A stretch of 64,000 bases of DNA from the NCBI GenBank assembly GCA_033675265.1, contig JAUJYZ010000855.1:1-64000 (forward strand), written 5' to 3'. Below the pieces are notes generated by a model, which was not told the origin of the DNA, did not search any database, and was given only the letters and a program-made list of their open reading frames with translations. Within the stretch, counting starts at the first letter, position 1; every line of letters begins with the position of its first letter. Shown here in pieces: positions 48,794-59,989 of the stretch. Both the position numbers and the translations under genes were made by a program. This stretch comes from Actinostola sp. cb2023 (Eukaryota > Cnidaria > Anthozoa > Actiniaria > Actinostolidae).

Positions 48794-50061
48794 ATGTCCG
48801 AAAAAATTAGATCGCGTCTAAACACTAAAGAAGAGAGAAGGAATAAAAAGCGAGAATGGAAGAAACGGACAAGAGAGAAGAAAATAGAAGAACGCAGAAG
48901 AAAGAAAATGTGGAGAGACATTGAAGGGTCTCCCCTGGAATCAGTTCCCAAAGAGGATGGCAAAGCCAGAAATACATGTAGGTGAGATTCATACATCAAA
49001 TTCAGAGCCCGTCGCTAAATGCCAGAATGTTACAGTACAGCCAAACCAAACAATAGCCGAAACAGATGTCATAGCTCCACTTGCTAGCAATCCTGAACCT
49101 AATCAAGAACTGTTGCGAAGAGAACTAAACAATGCTGTAAGCAGAGGGAAAATAATGGTTGATATGGCGAGACAGAAACAAAATCAGCAATGTCGCCAAC
49201 AGAGTGACCCTCGGCCGAAATTAGTCTTGCCCTCAAATCATGAAGTCACCGGAAAGAAAGATTCAGCAACTACAACCGGAACTACAAGCAAATGTGCGAA
49301 GGCCATCTCTGGTATACAGTTACGTGAAATAAACAAATCCTTAATTTCTAGAATTTCAGACATTCCAATAGGCTGTGGAACATTTGGTAACTGCTTTCTC
49401 GCAAGGTATCGAGGAATCAAGGTGGTTGTGAAAGAAATTAAAACACGCGGTAACAACGAAGCGGACAAGCAACGATGTAGGCGAGAAGCGCTACACGAGG
49501 CCAGAGTCATTAACAAACTTGGGGACCATCCAGGCCTCCCACTACTTTTTGGTGTGTGTTCCACATCGGAACCATATTCCATCATACTTCAATTTCACGG
49601 TAGCGAAAATGAAAACCTGACTCTTCAAAAGGCCGCTCAAAAGAAACTGTTGAACAAAACAAGTACAATTTTAGTATTCAAAGATATTTGCAATACCCTG
49701 AATTTTATTCATGGCAAAGGATATTTGCACAATGATATGAAAGCGAATAATGTTATACTTGAACATAGTGATGAAAAACCAAGCCAATTCGAGCCCACTA
49801 TAATCGACTTTGGCAAAAGCCGACCGATTGATACAGTACGCAAAAGCCGTCAATACAGCAGCTTATATTTGGCGCCCGAAGTAAGGTCTGGCCATCGCCA
49901 AACCACGGCAAGTGATGTGTTCTCTCTGGGAAGAATGTTGGATGCCGTAGTTTGCAAAAGGAGCTTTGCTCCGCTTTGTCGCTTAACAAACTACTGCTCC
50001 GTCAAGGAGAGATAGACCATCGACAGACGAAGTTTTGATTCTTTTGGCAAGACTTCAATAA
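48794..50061 (+). pseudogene. Protein kinase-like gene with frameshifts
   Basis: An intronless kinase domain lies in the frame that is open from 48921 (first ATG 48954) to 50015. Seen in order: glycine loop IGCGTFGN (49369), VVVKEIK (Lys at 49431), YLHNDMKANN with HND in place of HRD (49728), IIDFG (Asp at 49805), YLAPE and SDVFSLGRML. Kinases transfer phosphate from ATP to protein; Ser/Thr versus Tyr specificity is not clear. The C-terminus is broken: the frame meets TAG at 50013, while the next frame reads RPSTDEVLILLARLQ and stops at 50061, the expected family ending. One extra base near 50004 explains this. At the N-terminus a basic segment from ATG 48794 (MSEKIRSRLNTKEERRNKKR) is in another frame. 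Either a recent pseudogene or sequence errors. Confidence 0.75.
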
Positions 50062-50476
50062 ACGTATATTATACTATAAAATATTGATTCCTTTTTAAAG
50101 TACTAGCAATTAGACTTGAATGAATGAACTTTATAATTATATATGACACGAAATTTGTTTCAAGAAAAGTTTAGAATATCTTTTTTAGATAAATGTTCAA
50201 ACAAACTGCACTAATAAATGTTTTGTACAATCATATGGTATAATATTTGAATTTGTAAAAGTCAGGTTTTATTTCGTCAAACGCGCTAGAATAATCAAAG
50301 AAAGAAGAAAATGGTTTCTAAATCAGTTTTAATGAGGCGATGACAGCCTTATCGCATCAGATCCAAAACATGTAATATTTATGTCAACAACTTCTTTGTT
50401 TGTAAAGCTATCCCGTTGTTAAACCTGGGCATTTCAAATGCCCAGGTTTGCGGTATCCAAGCGCTGCGGCTCGTCA
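50062..50476. other. Intergenic flank of the Penelope-like cluster
   Basis: AT-rich with no gene. A small hairpin, 'cctgggcatttcaaatgcccagg', lies at 50423-50445. 'ggtatccaagcgct' at 50452-50465 resembles 'ggataccaagcgct' at 58307-58320 on the other side of the element, a candidate target-site duplication. Confidence 0.5.
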
Positions 50477-52512
50477 CATTGTAAGATACGATGATAAAGT
50501 CTTGGTAATAAATATCGTGAATATAGACAATGTTGCTGATGGTAGAAGACAATAGTCATATTTGATCCAGTAGTAATAATGAGAGGAAATGAAGTCCTCG
50601 ATATATTGTACAAATGATGACATAAAACCCATGTAGACGGTATAAATATGTAGAATAATGTTAATGTAGAGGCACAACTTGAAGTAAAGAAGTATGAAAC
50701 AACATCTTTCTTCTGTGTTGAATGGTAAAGTGTTTATAAATGTGCCTGAAAAACCATAGATGGGTTGGTTTGACTTGGTGTTGTGATCAAGTAAATCGGT
50801 ATAATAAATAAGTCATGGTAAATATATCAGGAAGGTCAGCCATAAATAGTAGGAATCCAAAATGAGAGCATATTCTGTGACATCTGGAATAGAGGGAGTG
50901 ACGGTGGTACATTGTAGAACTGGGATAGTGGTAGAGTATAATGGGGGTAGATCAAACTACAGGAGGCCATCAAAGGAGAGCAGGGAGAGAGGAAACACGG
51001 TTCAGCAGTTGTGAATGTGAGTATTGGAAGTAGAGGTGAAGCGTGTGTGTACAATTGATAGATAAAGGAGAATTAGGTAATCGGACTCTATTGTTGTTGG
51101 GGTAAATGAATAAGTGATAAATAATGTGGGGTGGAATTGATTGATAAAGGAGAATTAGGTAATCGGACTCTATTGTTGTTGGGGTAAATGAATAAGTGAT
51201 AAGTAATGTGGGGTGGAATTGTGGAGAAAAGGGAGAGGATCTTCATTGGGACTGTAGAATATGAGCTCATATGATCACTGAAGCATGAATTTAGAGGTAG
51301 GGTTGGTAAACCCAGTTTAACATTACTCATCAGGGGTTAAGACGTTAAACTGTTGTCATTATGGTAGATGACAAACGTGTTTCATACTTCAAGGCCTTGA
51401 AGCTTAACCCTACACGTGGTTACCAAATAAATTCATGCAATAGTGCAAGGGACATAAGTGTTGGGTGGGATGAATGGGAGACTTACGCGAACTCGTGAAC
51501 ATACGTAAGGCCAAAGACCTGAACTTTAACCGAAAAAGTGAAAATAAATGGTAAAAATAGCTGAAAAGAAACAAAAGGTTGGAGAAAAGGGAAGAGCCTA
51601 CCTTGGAGAATGAAAGGCTGGCGGACCAGAGGATGCGTGGTTAGCAAAATGTTGGATATAGGCATATTCCTTGGTGAATATAGCTTGGCTATGATGTTAG
51701 CGAAACTATAAGAAAAAGCCGGTAAAAAGAAACGCGTGACATAATTTAAAAGAAAAAACCGTCAAACCGTTACGTGTACGGAAGGTAGAGAGGAAAATAA
51801 ATAAAAGAAAACGAAGGGGAATATGTTGGCAGGAAACTAAAGAAAAAATGGCGACATCCTACGAAGCAAACCAATACTACGGAGGGGGAGGTAGAGAGGA
51901 CGAAGTGGGGGGGTGGATTTAAACGGGAACCCTGTGTGTGGACGTGTTGACTGGAAAGGAGTAAACTAAAATGGCCGACCAGTAGTGCTGACAAGGGGAA
52001 AGAAGGAGTTACATGAAAGGATAAAAAGGTGAGGAAAGGCAGGCAAAACTACATGGAATAGTTATTTATTGAAAGCTAGACTGTTGACAATGATGGGAGG
52101 GCCGTACAAAACATAAAATGATAAAAATTGGGAACCTAGCGAATAGGTAATAATGTTGTTATTTAATTGTTCCATTGTAGATGATAGTGGTGAAGTTGAC
52201 CAATGATGTACTATCCCAGTACTTTGTAGATACATTGTAAGATACTATGATAAAGTCTTGGTAATAAATATCGTGAATATAGACAATGTGGCTGATGGTA
52301 GAAGACAATAGTCATATTTGATCCAGTAGTAATAATGAGAGGAAATGAAGTCCTCGATATATTGTACAAATGATGACATAAAACCCATGTAGACGGTATA
52401 AATATGTAGAATAATGTTAATGTAGAGGCACGACTTGAAGTAAAGAAGTATGAAACAACATCTTTCTTCTGTGTTGAATGGTAAAGTGTTTATAAATGTG
52501 CCTGAAAAACCA
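50477..52512 (-). mobile_element. Inverted partial Penelope-like copies, left arm
   Basis: This arm is the reverse complement of the 3' part of the element to its right. 52512-52232 matches 56895-57175; 52231-51138 matches 57176-58295; 51137-51053 repeats the ~87-bp terminal piece; 51052-50477 matches 56598-57175 and includes the last codons of the RT frame. It is a tandem of truncated copies head-to-head with the main one. PLEs are known for partial tandem and inverted copies joined at terminal-repeat junctions. Confidence 0.85.
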
Positions 52513-53175
52513 ATGAAGACCCTCTCCCTTTTATCCACAATTCCACCCCACATTATTTATCACTTATTCATTTACCCCAACAACAATAGAGTCCGATTAC
52601 CTAATTCTCCTTTATCTATCAATTGTTCAGCCCCATTAGGGAAAGGTTGTATCTCTTTATTGAGATCCTCTATTGTTGTTACTACCACACTCCGTCCTGT
52701 ATGGCTTCACGACAGTGTAATTTTCCATTTAGTGTGTACCCTGCCCATTTTCACACTGCCCTTATCCTTCCATTACAATCAATGGATTCATTTACACCTT
52801 TCTTTACCAGAACCAATTCACCAACTACAACAACCTGAAGGCGGGATAGAGAATGCAGGTAGGCCTGAAGGGGTCGATGGGGTTGAGAGTGCCACGGTTC
52901 CAGCCAGCTCTTCTTTCTTCATCTTCACTAAACCCACTACCACTAACACCACTAGTACCTCATCCACCACCACTTGCTTCTCACCCACCTCTACTTTCAA
53001 CTCACCCACCACCACTTGTACTTCACCCACCACCACCTGCAACTCATCCACCACTACCTGCAACTCATCCACTACTACCTGCAACTCATCCACTACTACC
53101 TGCAACTCACTCACCACCACATGTACCTTACCCACCACCTTCACCATATCCGCCACCACCTCACCAACCACACCC

Positions 53176-53787
53176 ATGGACTACAACATTGACTACGTAG
53201 ACGATGACTTACTGATTGACGCTTTAGTTGAACTCGACGGAAGCCACTACATCACAATTGACGATGATCTCATCCTTGAAAGTCCTGACCCACTGGCAAG
53301 TACAAGCTGCAGCCCTTCTCCCACCCCTGTCCTGTTCTCAGAAGACCATACCACACCCACCACCACCACCATCACATCACAGAACAGCCCATCCACCTCA
53401 TCCACCTCAATACCTACCTTCACTATACCCACCACCACCATCACATCACAAAACAGCAAGTCCACCTCATTATCCACCTTCACCATACCCACCACCACCA
53501 TCACATCACATAACAGCCCATCCACCACATCCACTTCACTACCCACCTTCGCCACACCCACCTACACTATCCCTCCACTAGCATTTAACTACACAACTCC
53601 ACAACATGATCATCTATTCTACCATAAGATCATTCATCTCATTTATGCCCGCCGCCACCACCACAGCCAAATCATCACACTTACACAACATTTATCACGG
53701 TCAAAAGTCCCTAGTTCTCCCATTCATCCCACCCAACACTTATGTCCCTTGCACTATTGCATGAATTTATTTGGTAACCACGTGTAG
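53176..53787 (+). CDS. PLE ORF1 start, truncated
   Basis: From ATG 53176 the frame begins MDYNIDYVDDDLLIDALVEL, an acidic leader also present in the fragment at 29.2 kb, and goes on with Thr/Ser/Pro-rich repeats (TTTITSQNS, TTTITSHNS). The natural sequence stops near 53715, where a terminal repeat takes over; the last ~24 codons and the TAG are read from that repeat. The frame is also open upstream through Pro/Thr-rich repeats to about 52450, but that part looks like untranslated or low-complexity sequence. In intact relatives such a leader would join the RT frame; here they are separated by the inserted terminal repeat. No enzymatic domain. Confidence 0.45.
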   Translation: MDYNIDYVDDDLLIDALVELDGSHYITIDDDLILESPDPLASTSCSPSPTPVLFSEDHTTPTTTTITSQNSPSTSSTSIPTFTIPTTTITSQNSKSTSLSTFTIPTTTITSHNSPSTTSTSLPTFATPTYTIPPLAFNYTTPQHDHLFYHKIIHLIYARRHHHSQIITLTQHLSRSKVPSSPIHPTQHLCPLHYCMNLFGNHV

Positions 53788-54058
53788 GGTTAAGCTTCAA
53801 GGCCTTGAAGTATGAAACACGTTTGTCATCTACCATAATGACAACAGTTTAACGTCTTAACCCCTGATGAGTAATGTTAAACTGGGTTTACCAACCCTAC
53901 CTCTAAATTCATGCTTCAGTGATCATATGAGCTCATATTCTACAGTCCCAATGAAGACCCTCTCCCTTTTATCCACAATTCCACCCCACATTATTTATCA
54001 CTTATTCATTTACCCCAACAACAATAGAGTCCGATTACCTAATTCTCCTTTATCTATC
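53716..54058 (+). repeat. PLE pseudo-LTR with hammerhead-like motifs (copy 1)
   Basis: A 343-bp direct repeat of 57941-58291. It holds the hammerhead core word CTGATGA (53864-53870) directly after CTTAACCC (53856-53863), GAAACACG (53814-53821), and GTA followed by GGGTTAAG (53784-53794). GGGTTAAG pairs with CTTAACCC and CACG pairs with the CGTG before TA, as hammerhead stems I and III would, but the order of parts is permuted, so no simple ribozyme forms in one copy. Hammerhead ribozymes are known in PLE terminal repeats. Confidence 0.6.
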
Positions 54059-54741
54059 AGTTGACCGGCCTTATGCTGCAACACCATCAGCAGTGTTTGG
54101 CCGAGGTCTCTTCAGATCTGCTTACACACACACAAGTCACACAGACAGAACTCGAGGACAAACCACAATGCCTCGAGTTCATCATGCACACATGCCCAAC
54201 AACAAGCACACAGCACCATAGCACCACTCAAGTCATCTTCACACAAACACACCACTCATAATCGTAACAAACGCCACAACCATCCATACCACAACACCCC
54301 ATCTCGCCACCATGTCCCACCACCATCCAATCCTAACCACCACCGCACACCTAAACATAAACCCACACCACCACACCGCAATCACCCCACATTACCACAT
54401 AATACCACCACCATTCATAACCACCATCACTCACCATTTCACCACGCATCCCAACATAAACCCACACCACCACACCCACACCACAATCACCCCACCCAAC
54501 CACGTCATACCACCACCATTCATAATAACCATCACTCATCATTCCACCATGCATCCCAACATAGACCCACACCACCACATCAACAGCGCAACCACCCTAC
54601 CCACCCACACCGTAACACCACCACCACCAAACCAACACCCACACATCCCATTCCCAGCCTTCTGAGCATCAGGACAGACCCCACCCGATTTCCAAAAAAA
54701 CCGTAGAGTCACCCTCAAAATTCCCAACCTCCCTACTACAT

Positions 54742-56646
54742 GTGCAACACCTATCTACCCTCACCGCCAACCGACATTGCCCCACCAAAGGCAAGAACCA
54801 CCGTAAAAAATCGTTCATCAGAAAAATCCAAACTGATGTACATCGGAAGGCGGTGGTTAACCTCACCCCTATAAACCTAACCCCCTATCAAATGAAAGTT
54901 CTCTATAAGGGATTAAAATTTGTTCCCACACCCAAACCACCATCAACGATGGAGCTTAAGAGCTCCTTCCAACAATTTAAACGCAGACTATACTTGAGAT
55001 ACCATTTTTATGGTAAGAAATACAAGAAAACCCCATTCAAGTGTGCTAGTACATGGAACCCCCCTACCCCACTTAACCACAATCTTATCATCTACTGCAA
55101 CTCTGCGTGGGAACAAATACAAAACACAATTCACAACCCCCCCTATTCTCATGGGCACAGCTCAAACATGTCACATGGGGAGAGGAAGGCCCTAAGAGAG
55201 CTTTCACAACTACCAAATACCATCATCAAACCGGCCGATAAGGGTGGCTCTATAGTTTTATGGCCAGAACACTTGTACCTCATAGAAGCCCAACGACAAC
55301 TTTCTAATACCAATCACTATTCGCCCATCAACCATAACCCTATACCAGCATTAGTACTTAACATTTCTGAATATCTACATCAATTGTTGGCAGATAAAAT
55401 CATTGATTTACCTACATACAAGTATCTACTCCCTAACTCCCCATCCCGTACACCCCTCTTCTACATGCTACCAAAAATCCACAAACCCAACATACCAGGT
55501 AGACCTATTATTTCAGGCTGCGACTCACCTACAGAGAAACTCTCTATTTTTGTTGATCATTTTCTTAAACAATTTGTTCCTTTTATACCTTCCCACATCA
55601 AAGATACCAATGATTTCCTGCGTACTATCCTTTCTATTCCATCCCCACTGCCACCTGGTGCACTTTTAGTCACCATTGATGTAATCTCCCTCTACACTAA
55701 CATCCCCCAGGATGAAGGTATTAATGCATCTTTGAATGCTGTTTCCCTTATTCCGGCACATCTCAGACCTCCACTACATGTTTTCCGTAAGTTTCTTGAA
55801 TTTATCCTCAAACAAAAAATTTTCCTATTCAATGATCAACATTATCTACAAATACTTGGCACTTCCATGGGCACCCGAATGGCACCCTCTTTTTTAAATC
55901 TTTTCCTCCATCAATTAGAATACAATATATTATCAAATACCCCTAACGACCTACACCCCCTATTATGGAAACGTTACATTGATGACGTTTTCATGATATG
56001 GACTCATGGCGAGCAGACCCTACTTGAACTTCTCCAATATATGAATACCTTCCATCCCACGATTAAATTCCAGTTTTCATTCTCCCCAACTGACATCAAT
56101 TTTTTGGATACTACCATTTACCTAACCCCTGAACGAAAGCTGGAATCAACATTATATACTAAACCTACAGATAGCAGCATGTTACTACATTATACCTCAC
56201 ACCACCCCCGCCAGTGTAAGTCAGGTACTATATACAGCCAGGCTCTGAGATTTAGACGGCTCATAACAGACAATAACAAACTATGTCAACAACTACTGCG
56301 ACTGAAACTCATTTTACTTTCCAGGGGTTACCCTAACTTACTGATCAATCACAACTTCTGCAAAATCCTACACCTCACGCAGTTCCAATTACTTCATAAT
56401 CCATCACACAAAGATACTCACATACATAAACAGGTCTTGCCTTTCATTGTTCCATACCATCCTACACTACATTCCATTCCTTCCATACTCCATCACTTCT
56501 GGTTTCTAATCAGTAAGGATCCTGAACTCTCACATATCTTCCCTCACTCTCCCACCACAGCTTACAGCCGACATTCCAACCTTAAAGACACACTAGTACA
56601 CACACGCTTCACCTCTACTTCCAATACTCACATTCACAACTGCTGA
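54742..56646 (+). CDS. Penelope-like reverse transcriptase, no GIY-YIG domain
   Basis: 634 codons from GTG 54742; the frame is open back to 54616 and the first ATG is at 54892, so the true start is uncertain. This is the telomerase-like RT of Penelope elements, which copies element RNA at the target. Visible motifs: IIKPADKGGSIVLW, LPKIHKP...GRPIISGC, motif A LVTIDVISLYTNIP, motif B GTSMGTRMAPSFLNLFL, motif C KRYIDDVFMIW with the YIDD catalytic pair, then INFLDTTIYL, SSMLLHYTSHHPRQCK and HSNLKDTLVHTRF near the end. The catalytic residues are intact. In most PLEs a zinc motif and GIY-YIG endonuclease follow HSNLKD; here a stop comes 16 codons later and no such domain is found downstream. It could depend on another nuclease, or be a 3'-truncated copy. 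Confidence 0.92.
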   Translation: MQHLSTLTANRHCPTKGKNHRKKSFIRKIQTDVHRKAVVNLTPINLTPYQMKVLYKGLKFVPTPKPPSTMELKSSFQQFKRRLYLRYHFYGKKYKKTPFKCASTWNPPTPLNHNLIIYCNSAWEQIQNTIHNPPYSHGHSSNMSHGERKALRELSQLPNTIIKPADKGGSIVLWPEHLYLIEAQRQLSNTNHYSPINHNPIPALVLNISEYLHQLLADKIIDLPTYKYLLPNSPSRTPLFYMLPKIHKPNIPGRPIISGCDSPTEKLSIFVDHFLKQFVPFIPSHIKDTNDFLRTILSIPSPLPPGALLVTIDVISLYTNIPQDEGINASLNAVSLIPAHLRPPLHVFRKFLEFILKQKIFLFNDQHYLQILGTSMGTRMAPSFLNLFLHQLEYNILSNTPNDLHPLLWKRYIDDVFMIWTHGEQTLLELLQYMNTFHPTIKFQFSFSPTDINFLDTTIYLTPERKLESTLYTKPTDSSMLLHYTSHHPRQCKSGTIYSQALRFRRLITDNNKLCQQLLRLKLILLSRGYPNLLINHNFCKILHLTQFQLLHNPSHKDTHIHKQVLPFIVPYHPTLHSIPSILHHFWFLISKDPELSHIFPHSPTTAYSRHSNLKDTLVHTRFTSTSNTHIHNC

Positions 56647-58295
56647 ACCGTGTTTCCTCTCTCCCTGCTCTCCTTTGATGGCCTCCTGTAGTTTGATCTA
56701 CCCCCATTTTACTCTACCACTATCCCAGTTCTACAATGTACCACCGTCACTCCCTCTATTCCAGATGTCACAGAATATGCTCTCATTTTGGATTCCTACT
56801 ATTTATGGCTGACCTTCCTGATATATTTACCATGACTTATTTATTATACCGATTTACTTGATCACAACACCAAGTCAAACCAACCCATCTATGGTTTTTC
56901 AGGCACATTTATAAACACTTTACCATTCAACACAGAAGAAAGATGTTGTTTCATACTTCTTTACTTCAAGTTGTGCCTCTACATTAACATTATTCTACAT
57001 ATTTATACCGTCTACATGGGTTTTATGTCATCATTTGTACAATATATCGAGGACTTCATTTCCTCTCATTATTACTACTGGATCAAATATGACTATTGTC
57101 TTCTACCATCAGCCACATTGTCTATATTCACGATATTTATTACTAAGACTTTATCATCGTATCTTACAATGTATCTACAAAGTACTGGGATAGTACATCA
57201 TTGGTCAACTTCACCACTATCATCTACAATGGAACAATTAAATAACAACATTATTACCTATTCGCTAGGTCCCCAATTTTTATCATTTTATGTTTTGTAC
57301 GGCCCTCCCATCATTGTCAACAGTCTAGCTTTCAATAAATAACTATTCCATGTAGTTTTGCCTGCCTTTCCTCACCTTTTTATCCTTTCATGTAACTCCT
57401 TCTTTCCCCTTGTCAGCACTACTGGTCGGCCATTTTAGTTTACTCCTTTCCAGTCAACACGTCCACACACAGGGCACAGGGTTCCCGTTTAAATCCACCC
57501 CCCCCCCCCCCCCTTCGTCCTCTCTACCTCCTCCCCCTCCGTAGTATTGGTTTGCTTCCTAGGATGTCGCCATTTTTTCTTTAGTTTCCTGGCAACATAT
57601 TCCCATTCGTTTTCTTTTATTTATTTTCCTTTCTACCTTCCGTACACGTCACGGTTTGACGGTTTTTTCTTTTAAATTATGTCACGCGTTTGTTTTTACC
57701 GGCTTTTTCTTATAGTTTCGCTAACATCATAGCCAAGCTATATTCACCAAGGAATATGCCTATATCCAACATTTTGCTAACCACGCATCCACTGGTCCGC
57801 CAGCCTTTCATTCTCCAAGGTAGGCTCTTCCCTTTTCTCCAACCTTTTGTTTCTTTTCAGCTATTTTTACCATTTATTTTCACTTTTTCCGGTTAAAGTT
57901 CAGGTCTTTGGCCTTACGTATGTTCACGAGTTCGCGTAAGTCTCCCATTCATCCCACCCAACACTTATGTCCCTTGCACTATTGCATGAATTTATTTGGT
58001 AACCACGTGTAGGGTTAAGCTTCAAGGCCTTGAAGTATGAAACACGTTTGTCATCTACCATAATGACAACAGTTTAACGTCTTAACCCCTGATGAGTAAT
58101 GTTAAACTGGGTTTACCAACCCTACCTCTAAATTCATGCTTCAGTGATCATATGAGCTCATATTCTACAGTCCCAATGAAGATCCTCTCCCTTTTCTCTA
58201 CAATTCCACCCCACATTACTTATCACTTATTCATTTATTCATTTACCCCAACAACAATAGAGTCCGATTACCTAATTCTCCTTTATCAATCAATC
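56647..58295 (+). repeat. PLE 3' region and second pseudo-LTR
   Basis: About 1.65 kb after the RT stop, with no recognised domain. A hydrophobic 123-codon frame (56971-57342) is present but unsupported. A poly-C run lies near 57497-57514. The pseudo-LTR copy begins at 57941 and repeats the hammerhead-like words: GGGTTAAG 58012, GAAACACG 58039, CTTAACCC 58081, CTGATGA 58089. 'gcgtaagt' just before it (57934) resembles a splice donor. Confidence 0.75.
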
Positions 58296-58585
58296 AACCA
58301 ATGCCCGGATACCAAGCGCTATTAAGAATCTCGAACCGCGTGTACACTGGGTACTACTCTAGTCTCTCTATAGTCAGCTGTTCATGGTAAATAAACCCGG
58401 GAAATAAAGAAAATTGTGAACGTGCAAAAAGCCAACTGAGATATGAAAACAACGCAAGGAACTGCAACAAAAAAGAGAGTAGTATTTCTATCTCACAAGT
58501 ATGGCCGCTACGATCTAGCAGATCTTCTTTAAAAGAGCCGAAAATCTAGCTCGTTCAATCGACGTTAGATGACTCTGAAAATGAG

Positions 58586-58786
58586 ATGCCAATGCCATCA
58601 TCGTCATCATTTAGTCAGGATTTACCTCAAACAACTGGAAATAGGTCAAATGAGACGTGTCCAGTGATTCTTTATGAACCAAGTTCGCTCGAGGCCTATA
58701 AGCTAGAGCTTTTAGGTGCAAATGGCTTCGTCATTTTGGACAATAGTCCAACAAGTGAGTGCAACGGCAGCAATTCAAGGTTTTGA
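58586..58786 (+). CDS. Possible first exon, hypothetical
   Basis: A frame starting ATG at 58586 encodes a Ser-rich start (MPMPSSSSFSQDLPQ) and then SLEAYKLELLGANGFVILDN before a GTGAGT donor-like site at 58753. Upstream the frame is open through LDDSENE. The composition looks like coding sequence, but I see no continuing exon and know no homologue. Low confidence. Confidence 0.25.
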   Translation: MPMPSSSSFSQDLPQTTGNRSNETCPVILYEPSSLEAYKLELLGANGFVILDNSPTSECNGSNSRF

Positions 58787-58993
58787 TCCCGATCAAGGTT
58801 CCATTTTAAAGGTAGATTTGTAGATCTTTATAATTCTCATTTAGCAGTGCATTAATTTGTTATTATTATTTGCATTTACTTAAAATTCACGTTTCGGTAT
58901 TTATTGTTATTGTTACAATTATAAATTTAATAAATTTATTAAAATAACCAGTAGAAAAATGCAACCAGTACAACTTAAATAATACATTTTATC

Positions 58994-59165
58994 AGATTGC
59001 ATTTCATAAATGAATACTAGAGTGCAAACACTAAAACCGTGAAACAGTGCTAACTTTAATTAGCACTAAATAGTGCAATGTCTTTTGTGTTCTATTGTTT
59101 CATTGGTGCTATTTAAACTAGTTAGCACTGTTTCATGGTTTTAGTGTTTAGTGTTACTCTAAGGT
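58994..59165. mobile_element. Palindromic MITE
   Basis: 'agagtgcaaacactaaaacc' near the left tip faces 'ggttttagtgtttagtgtta' at the right, with inner 'gaaacagtgctaactt' and 'agttagcactgtttca'. A partial relative is at about 32722-32765. No coding capacity. Confidence 0.75.
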
Positions 59166-59524
59166 ATAGGTGATTATAAATTATTAAAGTGTTAATCTAG
59201 AAAACTTTATTAACTGTTAATTTCAATACACTAAAAACAACAGGAAAAGAAGTTTCAGTTGGTAGATCGACAGCTAAAGTGTTTTTCTGATGAAAATCAA
59301 TGGGTATAATGCTGCACATACAACCCCAGTAGACGTGAACTTGTACGTATACATGCACTTAATGTTGGCACATTATCACAGACATATGAAGGTATATACT
59401 TATCTGATACAGTCAAACCTGTATTAATTAAGCGGTCACCATCGGGGAATGGACTACTGAACGCTTTTAAGCGTTAAAGAAAAAAAAACCGAGAAATTGG
59501 TTGTTTGCACATGGAAAATATTTA

Positions 59525-59720
59525 TCAATTAGTCAACTTAGCTCGCGTCCATGCGCCCATTGTGTTATATAGACGCACGAGAGAAAATATAAAGAAGAAG
59601 CGTAAGAGTTGCACGAGGCGTAGCCGAGTGCGACTCTAGCTTGTTAAGAGTTGTTTATATTTTCGGGAGTGCGTCTATACCGCAACGAGGGCATGGACGC
59701 GAGTTGACTAATTGATTTAT
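59525..59720. mobile_element. ~190-bp palindromic MITE
   Basis: 'aattagtcaacttagctcgcg' style left tip with 'cgcgtccatgc' faces 'gcatggacgcgagttgacta' on the right; centre holds 'gcgtctata' inverted pairs. Left and right arms are about 50 bp. Confidence 0.7.
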
Positions 59721-59799
59721 GCAGCCCATGGGGAAATAGTTCATAGAACTCTAGCCAACCAGAGCGCGCATTATATAAATACTATATTATAAAGTAACA

Positions 59800-59845
59800 A
59801 TAAGAATAAGAATAAGAATAAGAATAAGAATAATAATAATAAATA
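59800..59845. repeat. AAGAAT-type microsatellite
   Basis: Run of 'aagaataagaat' followed by 'aataataataaa'. Confidence 0.85.
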
Positions 59846-59989
59846 TTTGAATTTATCATTATACACTGATCATGACGCAGCCCATATTATTGTACTCGCT
59901 TGTTTCCATTAATGTAAGTATATAACTGTAGATTTTAGGCATTCTTGAGTATATCCTTAAAATACACGCTCCTGAAACCGAACATTTGA

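Larger units (their letters stand above)
50477..58295 (+). mobile_element. Penelope-like retroelement cluster
   Basis: Extent of the whole insertion. Left inverted arm 50477-52512; a 5' fragment with ORF1 start 52513-53715; a terminal repeat 53716-54058; the reverse transcriptase copy 54059-56646; the 3' region and second terminal repeat to 58295. The terminal repeat (53716-54058) recurs at 57941-58291 in direct orientation and within the left arm in inverse orientation, matching the 'pseudo-LTR' structure of PLEs. Possible 14-bp target duplications flank it at 50452 and 58307. Confidence 0.85.

Noticed and set aside
53784..53880. A complete hammerhead ribozyme in one terminal repeat
   Set aside because: GAAA is upstream of CTGATGA and inside the stem I loop, so the canonical or circularly permuted order is not met; kept only as a candidate finding.
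56971..57342. 123-codon hydrophobic frame after the PLE reverse transcriptase as a third PLE gene
   Set aside because: The frame is AT-rich with no recognisable domain, and its parts recur in truncated copies without sign of coding constraint.
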